From: Streptomyces sp. CG1
Lineage (GTDB): Bacteria > Actinomycetota > Actinomycetes > Streptomycetales > Streptomycetaceae
Assembly (NCBI RefSeq): GCF_041080625.1
Contig: NZ_CP163518.1
Span: 8,921,501 to 8,985,500, forward strand
Direction: 5' to 3'
DNA length: 64,000 nt
Shown: positions 45,214 through 53,859 of the stretch, one piece after another
Position numbering within the stretch: position 1 is the stretch's first letter
Layout of the letters: the number at the start of each line of letters is the position of its first letter
The notes under the pieces: generated by a model
The model's input: only the letters and a program-made list of their open reading frames with translations
Databases searched by the model: none
Told to the model about the DNA's origin: nothing
Position numbers and translations under genes: made by a program

Positions 45214-45546
45214 CTATGGCTCGAACGTCTCTCGTGCCGAGCGTGATTGCAGCCGGATCGGCGGGGCGGTGGGACGAGGCTGCAGCGTCAGGTCGGCGCC
45301 GGCTGCTGTCAGCGTGGTCAGCATGGTTGTCAGGCTGTGGGCGTCGACGAGTTCGGCGGCCGGCGGCTCGATTGCGTCCCGGGGGACCTGCTCGGCTGCC
45401 GTGAACCCGATGGCGCGCGAGACGTCCTCGGCGATGCAGGCCGTGGTCCGTGACGTGCGGCGTGTCGCGACGGCCGGTCGGTTGGGGGTGCTGATGGCGA
45501 GGACATGAGTGGGCTCGGGGGAGCGGTTGCGGGGCGGTTCGGTCAA
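45214..45546 (-). CDS. Unrecognised small ORF
   Basis: The 110-codon frame has coding-like GC3 bias and reads for example TSRTTACIAEDVSRAIGFTA and ELVDAHSLTTMLTTLTAAGA. There is no membrane segment or known motif. It stands between two transposase remnants and may be a passenger or scrap. Confidence 0.3.
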   Translation of the reverse strand: MTEPPRNRSPEPTHVLAISTPNRPAVATRRTSRTTACIAEDVSRAIGFTAAEQVPRDAIEPPAAELVDAHSLTTMLTTLTAAGADLTLQPRPTAPPIRLQSRSARETFEP

Positions 45547-45558
45547 CTGGCGTGGAGA

Positions 45559-45819
45559 TCAAGGGAGGTTGATCGGCTCGGCCGTTCCCCATCCGGCAGG
45601 CGGTGCGACGGTCAGGTGGCGCCAGGCTATTTCCAGAGCCGCGCCGAGCGCGAGGCCGGCGTCGGGGGAGGGCGCCGACGGCCGCCCCAGCCGCTCGGCG
45701 AACACCGCCCGCCACGGGGCGATGAATCGCTCGTCGTCCAAGAACGCATCGACCAGGGCCAGTTCGGAGGGTAACTGCCGTGCATGCCTAGCCCAGGACT
45801 CCCTTGTGTCAGGCATCAT
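45559..45819 (-). pseudogene. N-terminal scrap of a transposase (ISNCY/IS1182-like)
   Basis: The frame MMPDTRESWARHARQLPSEL ALVDAFLDDERFIAPWRAVF and AERLGRPSAP resembles the start of transposases with a 'LLDDxRFxxPFRxxFxxxxGRPS' motif. The reading then jumps to LEIAWRHLTVAPPAGWGTAE without the usual continuation, so most of the gene is lost. Confidence 0.4.
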
Positions 45820-45829
45820 TCGGCCAGCG

Positions 45830-45917
45830 GAACGGAACGGCTCCGGACTGCGAGACCACCCCACGGCCCACCGCCCTCGATGTGGACACGCGGGGAGAAC
45901 CCGTTACGCTTCTTCAC
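45830..45917 (-). pseudogene. IS1380-type transposase start, copy 1
   Basis: From a GTG at 45917 the frame reads VKKRNGFSPRVHIEGGG, the N-terminus pattern of IS1380 transposases. It is followed by a stop after about 30 codons. It matches, in diverged form, the segment at 46738-46828. Confidence 0.45.
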
Positions 45918-46018
45918 CCGAGAAGTGCCCCTTCGGTGGCAACCGACAAGACCTTCAGCAAGTCTCATCGTTCCAGGCCAGGAGCATTTCTCGGGCAGCC
46001 CATCCGGCAAGGCGCGGG

Positions 46019-46663
46019 CTAGTCGGCGCGGCCCGTCGCTGCCACGGTCACGCCCAGCCCGATCATCGCGAAGCCGCCCGCCCCGCCAACCATCGACAGT
46101 CGGCGGTCCGAGCGGGCGAACCAGGAACGGGCCGCCGAGGCGCCCAGTCCCCACAGGGTGTCCGTGATCATGCCGATGGCGACCGGGACCAGCCCCAAGA
46201 CCATCATCTGGAGGGGGACACGGCCCGCCGAGTGGTTCACGAACTGCGGTAGCACCGCCGCGAAGAAGATGAGGCCCTTCGGGTTGGTGAAGCCCACGAA
46301 AACACCGTCCAGGACCGTGCGCAGATCGCCGCGCCGCTCACCCGCCGGGGCCTCCATGTCCGCCGCGCACATCTCCTTGCGGTGCCGGAATGCTTGCACG
46401 CCGAGGTAGACGAGATACGCCGCACCGGCCAGCTTCACGCCCGTGAATACCGCCGCAGACGTTTCCACCAGTATGCCCAGGCCCCACGCCACAGCGGTCA
46501 CCAGGAGGTACGAACCGATCAGATTGCCCAGGACGGTCGCGAGCGCCGTGCGGCGGCCGTGCGCCAGCGCTCTGCCGATCACAAACAGCACGCTCGGCCC
46601 TGGGATCACAATCACCAGTAGTGACATCGCCGCGAACGCGAGAATGCTCTCCGTGGACACCAT
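46019..46663 (-). CDS. LysE/RhtB-family exporter
   Basis: The 214-residue protein has six membrane helices and the family N-terminus (ILAFAAMSLLVIVIPGPSVL). GRRTALATVLGNLIGSYLLV, VKLAGAAYLVYLGVQAFRHR and VFVGFTNPKGLIFFAAVLPQ are the typical conserved segments. Members export amino acids or homoserine lactone-type compounds. It is flanked by two IS1380-like scraps in the same orientation, so it may have been carried on a composite element. Confidence 0.9.
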   Translation of the reverse strand: MVSTESILAFAAMSLLVIVIPGPSVLFVIGRALAHGRRTALATVLGNLIGSYLLVTAVAWGLGILVETSAAVFTGVKLAGAAYLVYLGVQAFRHRKEMCAADMEAPAGERRGDLRTVLDGVFVGFTNPKGLIFFAAVLPQFVNHSAGRVPLQMMVLGLVPVAIGMITDTLWGLGASAARSWFARSDRRLSMVGGAGGFAMIGLGVTVAATGRAD

Positions 46664-46737
46664 GTGTCTGTCACCTCCTGGATTGCCTTCTCAGGTCATA
46701 CAAACAGATGGCGAACCGTCCGCTCCAGGCTCATCCA

Positions 46738-46828
46738 CCTGCCGAGACACTGCCCCGGCCTGGGACACCACGACCCGGCCGCTGCCCTCGACACGGACGC
46801 ACGCATACGGCCGGATACGCTTCTTCAC
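46738..46828 (-). pseudogene. IS1380-type transposase start, copy 2
   Basis: From a GTG at 46828 the frame reads VKKRIRPYACVRVEGSGRVV and VSQAGAVS, the conserved IS1380 N-terminus. The rest of the transposase is missing. A diverged direct repeat of it lies on the other side of the LysE gene. Confidence 0.5.
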
Positions 46829-46960
46829 CAGGGGAGTGCAGCTTTCCCGACGGCGTACAGGGCCTGGCCTCGGCATTTCGTGATGGCGTGCCAGTTGCAC
46901 GGGCGGGCGGACGCCGTAGGGGACTGCACGCCTGTGGGTGCCGGTCGCAGCCACGGCGGA

Positions 46961-46986
46961 GCCGCATATCGAAGCCGCATATCGAA
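46961..46986. repeat. 13-bp perfect tandem repeat
   Basis: GCCGCATATCGAA occurs twice in direct succession. Between 46829 and 47133 no gene is recognised. Confidence 0.6.
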
Positions 46987-47133
46987 ATGCCCCGCGCCCC
47001 TCGCCGGGGCCAGCCATGCCCCACCGGACGCACCCACGAGCGAGGTGTCCGGCCGGGAGGACGCACATCGCCTCCCGGCCGCAGGGCTGTCCCGGCGGCG
47101 GGCCCGTCCTGCCACCGGGCTTTCACCGGCCGT

Positions 47134-47964
47134 TCAGCACGCCGGCTCCGGGGCCACCTCACCGAAGGCGCGGCGGGCGGCGCGGCGCCACCGGCCGGCG
47201 GGGAGTGCGGGTCGCAGTGCGGCGTAGGCGCTGCAGTACTTGGTGAAGACGGCGGGGCGTATCCCGTGGGCGTGCAACAGGCGGTCCGCCTCGGTGAGAT
47301 GCCCGGTGGTCTTGGTCTCGACGAGAACGAGGTCGTCCGTGCACCGCACGGTGCGCCCAGTGCGCATGTCGTCGCAGACCAGTGCCGCGTCGCAGGTGAT
47401 GCGCTCGCCGTCGGCCACGAAGGTGGCGCGAATGTAGTCGGTGCACAGGGACGGTTCGAGGGCTGCCGGGGCGCCGATGCCGTACGCGGTGCGCAGGGTG
47501 TCGGCGAGGAACCCCCGGGAGTCGGGGTCGAGCGGGGTGGCCGCTCCGGTCAGCGGACGGCGGCGTTTGACGGTGTCGCCGCGCGGCCCCTTGAGCTTGA
47601 TCTCGAACTGCCGCTCACCCGTGTCCGCGTAGACCCGTTCCCGGATCTTGAAGCGGAGCCGGCGGCCCTGCCGGTGGTCATGGAAGGAGCGGAGCTCGGG
47701 GGTGTCGTAGTAGACGGAGTGGTAGCGGAAGGCACGCCGGCCGTCTATGGCGAGGGCGCGGAAGGGGCCGCCGGGCCGGTGCGGGTCGGTGAGCCGGCCG
47801 ACGACGCGCAGGAAGGTGTCCGCGGGCACCAGGTAGCTGTGGTCGAAACGCGCGAGGAGGGCGGCCCGTTCGTTGAGCTCGTCGAGCGAGATCGGGCCGG
47901 CGCCGTGGGCGGCGTCGCCGATGGCGCGGACCGCAGCGGCGGAGCGGACCGGTGCGGTGGTCAT
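47134..47964 (-). CDS. VTC-domain (polyphosphate polymerase type) protein
   Basis: The 276-residue protein contains VTC-fold motifs: RFDHSYLVPADTFLRVVGRL, RYHSVYYDTPELRSFHDHRQ, GRRLRFKIRERVYADTGERQ FEIKLKG, ADGERITCDAALVCDD and LVLVETKTTGHL, then KYCSAYAAL. These basic and acidic strands form the tunnel that handles triphosphate or polyphosphate in yeast Vtc4 and bacterial relatives. The start overlaps the upstream DUF4956 gene by four bases, so the two are coupled. Function as a polymerase is inferred. Confidence 0.85.
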   Translation of the reverse strand: MTTAPVRSAAAVRAIGDAAHGAGPISLDELNERAALLARFDHSYLVPADTFLRVVGRLTDPHRPGGPFRALAIDGRRAFRYHSVYYDTPELRSFHDHRQGRRLRFKIRERVYADTGERQFEIKLKGPRGDTVKRRRPLTGAATPLDPDSRGFLADTLRTAYGIGAPAALEPSLCTDYIRATFVADGERITCDAALVCDDMRTGRTVRCTDDLVLVETKTTGHLTEADRLLHAHGIRPAVFTKYCSAYAALRPALPAGRWRRAARRAFGEVAPEPAC

Positions 47965-48596
47965 GCGGTTTCCCAGGCGGGTGAGGTCCGGTGGGCGGGT
48001 CCGGCGGCGGGCACGGGGCCCCGGCCGACCGGGGCCGCTGCGCTCTCGCGGTAGCGGACGTCGACGACGGTGAGGTCCCGGACGAAGTCGACTTCCATGA
48101 CTGTCCAGTGGAGGGGCTCACCCAGGCGCCGTACGAGATCGGCGCGGAGCTCGGCCGGGTCCTCGTGGACGGTGTCGAGGGTGACGACGGCGCGCCGGGT
48201 GCCGGCCAGGAGGCGGGGGCTGTCGGCCGCCCAGACGATGAGGAGCAGGGTGGCGCACAGCCCGCCGGTGAGCGCGAACGGCAGCCTCGGCAGTCCGCAG
48301 AGCAGGCCGAGGACCAGGGTGGTGAAGTAGTAGGCGACTTCTTCGTGCTGCACGGCGTCGGAGCGGAGTCTCACGATCGAGAGCACGCCGAAGAGGCCGA
48401 AGCCCAGGGCCGCGCCCCCGCCGCCGCGCACCTCCGCGAGGGCGGTGACGACGGTGAAGAGGCCGGTGTTCAGGGCGAGATAGGCCGGCACGAGGTCGCG
48501 CCGACGGTGGCGCGGATAGTAGATGGCGAAGGTCAGCACGCCGACGGCGGCGAGGTCGAGGCCGAGGTGGGCGGCGAGATGCCGTAACGACTCCAT
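47961..48596 (-). CDS. DUF4956 membrane protein
   Basis: The ATG at 48596 is preceded by GGGAG and gives 211 residues with about four membrane helices (LGLDLAAVGVLTFAIYYPRH, AYLALNTGLFTVVTALAEVR, GFGLFGVLSIVRLRS and FTTLVLGLLCGLPRLPFALT GGLCATLLLIVW). A cytoplasmic domain follows (AVVTLDTVHEDPAELRADLV). DUF4956 proteins are usually encoded beside VTC-domain proteins, as here. The pair probably forms a membrane polyphosphate-related complex. Confidence 0.88.
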   Translation of the reverse strand: MESLRHLAAHLGLDLAAVGVLTFAIYYPRHRRRDLVPAYLALNTGLFTVVTALAEVRGGGGAALGFGLFGVLSIVRLRSDAVQHEEVAYYFTTLVLGLLCGLPRLPFALTGGLCATLLLIVWAADSPRLLAGTRRAVVTLDTVHEDPAELRADLVRRLGEPLHWTVMEVDFVRDLTVVDVRYRESAAAPVGRGPVPAAGPAHRTSPAWETA

Positions 48597-48896
48597 GACT
48601 GCACTCCCTGTAAGTACCGAGGCCGGAAGGCCCCGAAGAACCGGAACGAGAGACAGACGATAGGTAAACGCATGGCGAACATGCATTCGCTTGTGGAGAA
48701 ACGATGCGCCTCCTTGATGACCCCCGACCCCAACTGACCGGAAGCGCACACCTCGTGTCGCATTCGCCCCTCTTGCCGACCGCCTCCGACGCTCCACCGC
48801 CGGGCAGGAGAAGCCAACGACGGCACAGCGTTTCGCCGCCGGACTCGCGACCCACAGCCGCGCACGCGACGCACGGCTCACCGGCTGGCGGCCGGG
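48597..48896. other. Intergenic stretch between the DUF4956 gene and the kinase duplicate
   Basis: No gene is recognised; the right edge is the sharp boundary of the duplicated kinase segment. Confidence 0.3.
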
Positions 48897-49316
48897 GTAC
48901 CAGAGCGCCGAAGAGATGCGCGACGCGATCGGGGAGGTACTGGCAGGCCGTGCCACGGCGGTCGCCCCGGCGCTTCCGGCTGTGCCTGTGACGGTTCGGC
49001 ACACCGAGCCACCGCCGCCCCGGGATCTGCGGAAAGAGCGTCCCGTGCGCCGGTGGCGCATCCGTCGGCCACTCCAGGCGATGGCGGTGCTGCTGGCGGC
49101 CGCCGCGTGCATCTACGTGATCACCGGATCCCGTGCCCCTGCTCGTCCCCGCGTCGCGGCACCCTGGTTGATGGGCGAGACGATGAGCGAAGCCCGGTCG
49201 AGTGCCCAGGCCGTCGGCGTACGCGTCCAGCCCGTCCGGCACCGGGTGTGCCCTCATCCCGGCACGCCCGTCGGCCGGGTATGTGAGCAGACGCCCTCGC
49301 CCGGCAGCCAGGTGCC
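48897..49316 (+). pseudogene. Duplicated 3' part of the PASTA kinase gene
   Basis: The 420 bases match 38098-38517 with about 18 substitutions and no gaps (about 96% by eye). They cover the last part of the kinase domain, the membrane segment (LQAMAVLLAAAACIYVI) and the PASTA-like repeat. The reading frame is kept through GETMSEARSSAQAVGVRVQP, but there is no kinase core and no start. At 49316 it breaks off into unrelated sequence that leads to an ISAs1 remnant. Confidence 0.85.
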
Positions 49317-49439
49317 CTGCCTGGTCAGTGCGTTGACCAGTCATTTTTTCCTGCAGTTGCCGTATGTGGCCTTTCAAGGGTGATGGCGACCTGGGTCTTC
49401 CCGTCGATGGTGACGCGCGTTCATCTCGGAGTCCGTCAG

Positions 49440-49844
49440 CCGCGGCCTGGCGTTCTCAGGAGGCCTCGGCCGGGACTTCCCCCACGCCGTCCAGGCGGTC
49501 CGCATCCTGCGTCACCGCGCCGACCTCACGACCGGCAGGTGCACCCGCCAGACCGTCTACGCGATCACGAACCTGACCTCCCCACAGGCATGGCCCCAGC
49601 GCCTCGGCCGGCTGGCCCGGTCGCAGTGGAGCATCGAGAACCGGCTCCACTTCGTCCGGGACATCAACTTCGGCGAGGACGCCTCGAAGATCCACGTCGG
49701 CCACGAGCCTGAGAACATGGCGAGCCTAGGCAACCTGGTGATCAACATGCTCTGCAAGCACGGACACCGCATCATCGCTGCCGGACTCCGCTACGTCTCC
49801 TACGATCCCTTCAACAGGCCGCTCGAGCTCCTGGGCATCCCATG
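49440..49844 (+). pseudogene. ISAs1-family transposase C-terminus
   Basis: The frame includes DFPHAVQAVRILRHRADLTT, VYAITNLTSPQAWPQRLGRL, WSIENRLHFVRDINFGEDAS and MASLGNLVINMLCKHG. The WSIENRLHxVRDxxFGEDAS block is the hallmark ISAs1 C-terminal region. The N-terminal two thirds are missing. It lies just after the kinase duplicate and may mark the recombination event. Confidence 0.75.
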
Positions 49845-49945
49845 ACCCGCCGCTCACAAGAACACCGGACTCCACATCGCCTCCGGGGCGCGGGACGGCA
49901 GCGCGCCGTCTCGCAGGGGATCCGCAGCGGTGGGCCAGGACGGCG

Positions 49946-51529
49946 CTACTGGCGGCTTATCGCGCGGGTGATGCCCGCGGCGACGGTGGTGGCGAGGACC
50001 CCTCCAGCGGCGGTCAGCCCGTAGGCCAGCCATTGCGCGGCGCCGTGTGAGGTGTAGGCGGCTTTCTGTCCGAAGGCGGCGATCGGCAGCAACAGCTCGA
50101 CGGTGTAGACGAGGGCGTTGAACGGCGGCGCTGTCGCCCTGTCGAGCGGTACGGGCGGATGCGCGGTGAAGTAGAGCGCGCCGCCTATGAGCAGGGTCAG
50201 GAGCCATGCGGCGGCGCGCAACGGGCGGTAGCCGTAGCCGACCGTGGCGTCCTGGAGGTGGCCCCAGACGCGGGTGTGCGCGGGCAGCACGGCACGGCGA
50301 TCGCGCTGCTTGGCAAGGAGTACGGTGCGGGCCTCGTCCTCGTGTCCGAGTCGCCGATACGACGCGGCGAGCTGCTCGTACGGCTGGGGAAGGTAGCCGC
50401 GGGTGCCGCGCCGCAGCCAGTCGAGGCGTTCGGCGGCACTCAGCGGTGTGGCCAGCGCGTCGTACGTGGCCTCGGCCAGCCGGAGGTCGGCGGGCCAGGT
50501 TTCCGGGGCGTCGTAAAGGGTGCCCAGCTCTGCGCCGCGTGCGTCGACCGTGCCGTAGATCGGCTGCCGCGTGCGCAGGTCGGTCTCGCGTGCCTGGGTC
50601 AGGCGCAGGGACAGGGTCGTGCCGCCGGGATTGGCAAGAACGGCATCGCGGAAGCTGAGCCGCGTGCCCACGTGGGTGCCGTCCAAGGTGATGCCGCCCT
50701 CGACGCTCAAGCCCTCGCCGAGATCGAAGTTGCGGATCACGTTGACGTCGACGGCCTCCAGCGCGATGTCTCCGGGGTTGCTCAGCCGGGCGCCGCAGAA
50801 GCCGATCGCGGCTTTGACGCTGGCGCCGGACAGGATGACACGGCCCTCGGCGCTGAAGCCGGGATGGAAGGTGAAGTCCTCACCGATCTGGACGTGGTAG
50901 GCATCCAGGGCGTGGCCACCTGGATTGCTCAGTGTGGCGCCCTCCAGGTCGAATTCCCCGCCGACGGTGGCGCCCGACAGGCGAAAGTGCCCGGTCACCT
51001 CCAGGTTGGTGCACAGCAGGTCGCCGCCGACGTCGGCGTGCATCGCGGCTATCGCCTCGGCACCAGCGGCCCCGATCCGACTGCCACGCAGATCCACATC
51101 ACCACGAATCCGGGCCCGGGTCAGCCGAAGCGGCCCGGTGAGGCGGCAGCCGGACAAGACGCAGCTACCGTCGATCTGGGCCAGGTCGGCGACCAGTCCC
51201 GGCAGGACACACTCGCTCAGCACCAGCTCGCGGAGCGCGGCACCGTAGAGAAGCGGCGCTTCCTCGATCTCGCAGTCGGCCAGGACCACCGGCACCGGGA
51301 CCTGGGCGAACCGCAGATCAAGCCTGCCCGAGACGCGTGCACCAGTCAGCCGCAGCGCCGGACGCTCGCCGGGGCCCGGATCGCCGCCTGCCCCGAGTAG
51401 CAGCGCCGCGATGGCCTCGGCCCGCACCTCCACCTCTGCCTGCTTGCCGTCACGGACATCGACGACACCGCCCCGCGCGTAGGCATCCCTCAACCGGCGT
51501 TCGGCGGCGTTGAGTTCATCAGTGCCCAC
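49946..51529 (-). CDS. Membrane protein with a beta-helix (pentapeptide-like) N-terminal domain
   Basis: The 527-residue product has an N-terminal acidic helix, then a long region of regularly spaced strands (LRLTGARVSGRLDLRFAQVP, LVLSECVLPGLVADLAQIDG, RLTRARIRGDVDLRGSRIG and FRLSGATVGGEFDLEGATLS) typical of pentapeptide-like right-handed beta-helices. A helical stretch (YEQLAASYRRLGHEDEARTV LLAKQRD) and two or three membrane helices (AAAWLLTLLIGGALYF and WLAYGLTAAGGVLATTVAAG) end it. Such Streptomyces proteins are often labelled 'membrane-associated oxidoreductase', but no oxidoreductase motif is visible. It has no co-directional partner. Confidence 0.8.
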   Translation of the reverse strand: MGTDELNAAERRLRDAYARGGVVDVRDGKQAEVEVRAEAIAALLLGAGGDPGPGERPALRLTGARVSGRLDLRFAQVPVPVVLADCEIEEAPLLYGAALRELVLSECVLPGLVADLAQIDGSCVLSGCRLTGPLRLTRARIRGDVDLRGSRIGAAGAEAIAAMHADVGGDLLCTNLEVTGHFRLSGATVGGEFDLEGATLSNPGGHALDAYHVQIGEDFTFHPGFSAEGRVILSGASVKAAIGFCGARLSNPGDIALEAVDVNVIRNFDLGEGLSVEGGITLDGTHVGTRLSFRDAVLANPGGTTLSLRLTQARETDLRTRQPIYGTVDARGAELGTLYDAPETWPADLRLAEATYDALATPLSAAERLDWLRRGTRGYLPQPYEQLAASYRRLGHEDEARTVLLAKQRDRRAVLPAHTRVWGHLQDATVGYGYRPLRAAAWLLTLLIGGALYFTAHPPVPLDRATAPPFNALVYTVELLLPIAAFGQKAAYTSHGAAQWLAYGLTAAGGVLATTVAAGITRAISRQ

Positions 51530-52020
51530 GATCGACGATCATGCTCGATCAGCATGAGCGAGGCAAGCCGCTTGTGTGTCGCAAACACCTAGGGCGCCGG
51601 CGCCAGGCGGCATGACGTCCGCATGTGTCTGGGCGATCGACTCCCCATCTGATCACGCTATGCCTTCACGGCATCGCTCCGGGTCACCGGTGTCGGCCCG
51701 GACGGCCCGGATCGTTGTCATACCGCCTGGTCGGCGTGGTGCGACCGACCTGAGGCGAGGTTTTTGTACTCATGTGAGCATTATTGGCTCGGATTTGAAA
51801 TTATCCCTGTGCATCCCATTGACGCCGATCTGACGCGGCCTTTAATGGAATTACTGAAACGTATGAGATCTATATGCTCAATTGAGCGGAAATCTGCAGA
51901 GGTGGCTGTCCAGGGTTCATGGCCCTCAGTCTCCGTACTGCAGCACCAGCCAGACCCGCGGTGAAGTCAGGGCAGCCCCACAGGGGCGATCCAGACTCTT
52001 CTGCAAGATCGGAAGACGCC
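51530..52020. other. Intergenic region with an AT-rich island
   Basis: Around 51760-51905 the sequence is markedly AT-rich (for example TTTTTGTACTCATGTGAGCA and TGGAATTACTGAAACGTATG) compared with its surroundings. No convincing gene is seen; a plus-strand frame of 66 codons at 51764 lacks a ribosome site. It may hold promoters or foreign DNA. Confidence 0.35.
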
Positions 52021-52518
52021 ATGAATGCTGTCGCCGAACGCGACGTTCCGCGCGCTGATGCCGAAGTCGCCTCCGCCTCCATCGAATTGCCGGCCGTCCT
52101 GACCGCGCCTCGGGAGGCGCGGGCCTTCACCAGGAGGTCTCTGCGCCGCTGGGGAGCGGCGGAGGACCTCGTCGAAGCGGCCGTCCTGGTCGTGTGCGAA
52201 CTGGTCACGAACGCTGTCTGCCACGGCTCGCAAGCACCTCTGGACAAACGCCGACGTGTCGCGCATCCCGATGAACGCGGACCGGAATCATCGATCACAC
52301 TCACACTCGGACTGAGACCCGACGAACTCCACGCCGAAGTGCATGACCAGTCCCCGGACCTGCCGATCCCGCGCTCGGCAGGGCACGACGACGACTGCGG
52401 GCGCGGCCTCGCGATCGTCAGCGCGCTCGCCGGGTCCTGGACATCCGGGTGGCAACCGGGAGGCGGCAAGTGGGTCCGGGCGTGCCTGCCGCGGGTGGCC
52501 GTTCCTGTCCCCGGCTGA
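52021..52518 (+). CDS. RsbW-like ATP-binding regulatory protein
   Basis: The 165-residue protein has the HATPase_c_2 fold: PREARAFTRRSLRRWGAAED, LVVCELVTNAVCHGSQAPLD with the N-box Asn, HDQSPDLP with the degenerate G1 region, and GRGLAIVSALAGSWTSGWQP for the G2 loop. Anti-sigma kinases of the RsbW/SpoIIAB type in Streptomyces have this compact form. Its stop at 52518 is followed after one base by the next gene's first possible start, so the pair may be co-expressed. Partner sigma or anti-anti-sigma factors are not nearby. Confidence 0.8.
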   Translation: MNAVAERDVPRADAEVASASIELPAVLTAPREARAFTRRSLRRWGAAEDLVEAAVLVVCELVTNAVCHGSQAPLDKRRRVAHPDERGPESSITLTLGLRPDELHAEVHDQSPDLPIPRSAGHDDDCGRGLAIVSALAGSWTSGWQPGGGKWVRACLPRVAVPVPG

Positions 52519-52558
52519 CATGTCGAACAGCGTTCTTGGAAAACAGGTGGTGGACGGC

Positions 52559-53542
52559 ATGAGCACGCAGCGCAGGCCACGAGTCGGCAGACCTCCGCAC
52601 CATTCCGGGCCGGAGGAGTTGGTCCAAACCGCCGCCATGGCCCGTCGGTTCTATCTCGAAGGCCGGTCCAAGACCGAGATCGCGGAGGAGTTCGGCATCA
52701 GCCGCTTCAAGGTCGCCCGCATGCTGGAGACCGCCCTGCACAACGGCCTCATCCGACTCGAAGTCCGGCTGCCCGCCGAACTGGACGCCGAACGCTCCGA
52801 CGCCCTGCGCACCCAGTACGGCCTCCGCCACTGCGTCGTCTTCACCTCGACGGAGCAGGATCCGGGCGGCGCGGTGCTGGCCACCCGGCGCCTCGGCGCG
52901 GTCGCCGCAGGGCTGCTCACCGAGATCGTCACGGAAACCGATGTCCTCGGACTCGTGTGGGGCCCCGAGATCGAGGCGCTCGGCCGCGAACTGACCGTGC
53001 TGGCCCGCTGCAGGGTGGTGCAATTGTGCGGGGTGACCCCACTGCGGCCCGTGGACCACGGCGCCGTGGAAGCGGTGCGCCGTGCCGCCTCCATCGCGCG
53101 AGGCCCCGTGTATCCGATCCATGCGCCACTGCTCCTTCCTGACGGTGCGACAGCTCAAATGCTGCGCCGGCAGCCAGGCATCGCCGAAGCGGTCAACCAG
53201 TTCCCTCATGTCACCAAGGCCATCGTCACCGTCGGGGCATGGGAGCCGGGGCTGTCCACCATCTACGACGCACTCGGCGACAATGAGCGCGAGCAATACC
53301 GCTGCCGAGGAACCTGCGCCGAGGTCGTCGGCCAACTGCTGGACCCGGACGGGCAACCGGTCGCCCCGGAGCTCTCCGAGCGGATCATCGCGATCAGCTT
53401 CGCCGAACTGCGCCGCGTGCCCGACGTGATCCTCCTCGCCGACGGTGAAGAGCGGGCTGCCGCCACCTCTGCGGCGCTGAAAACCGGCCTGTTCAACGGC
53501 ATCGTCACCAACACGAACGTGGCGGAGTACCTGCTCCGGTGA
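52559..53542 (+). CDS. SorC/DeoR-type sugar-binding transcriptional regulator
   Basis: The ATG at 52559 (327 residues) follows AGGTGG; an in-frame ATG at 52520 is the alternative. The helix-turn-helix is MARRFYLEGRSKTEIAEEFG and ISRFKVARMLETALHNGLIR. The effector domain has LLTEIVTETDVLGLVWGPEI, VTVGAWEPGLSTIYDALGDN and GEERAAATSAALKTGLFNGI, then VTNTNVAEYLL, the family's sugar-phosphate-binding segments. SorC regulators sense phosphorylated sugars. No sugar operon is intact beside it; a GH3 remnant lies downstream. Confidence 0.88.
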   Translation: MSTQRRPRVGRPPHHSGPEELVQTAAMARRFYLEGRSKTEIAEEFGISRFKVARMLETALHNGLIRLEVRLPAELDAERSDALRTQYGLRHCVVFTSTEQDPGGAVLATRRLGAVAAGLLTEIVTETDVLGLVWGPEIEALGRELTVLARCRVVQLCGVTPLRPVDHGAVEAVRRAASIARGPVYPIHAPLLLPDGATAQMLRRQPGIAEAVNQFPHVTKAIVTVGAWEPGLSTIYDALGDNEREQYRCRGTCAEVVGQLLDPDGQPVAPELSERIIAISFAELRRVPDVILLADGEERAAATSAALKTGLFNGIVTNTNVAEYLLR

Positions 53543-53859
53543 CCCGCGAGCCGGTTCCGGCTCGACGACGTACCGAGAGTCCATGACGCCTGTCGTGGAG
53601 CGCGCCGTTCGGCCAGACCTTGCCCCATGTCCGGCCCCGCCGTCACCTGATGGGCAGAGCCGGCGCTGCCACCTTTCACCACCACGACCGGACATCCCCT
53701 CAACAGCCCATGATTTCAGCCAAGTTGACGACTCCTCAGCCGATCCCCGGATGATGGGGTTGGCGACGAAGCGAGCCAAGCCGCAGCGTGTCCTGGCCGT
53801 CCGCCGGATGACCCCTGTAAGCGTTCTTGTGCCAGTGCGTCCTACAGGTCACGAGGAGG
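53543..53859. other. Intergenic region, no gene recognised
   Basis: The open plus-strand frame through this area lacks motifs until the GH3-like part begins near 53860. Confidence 0.3.
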
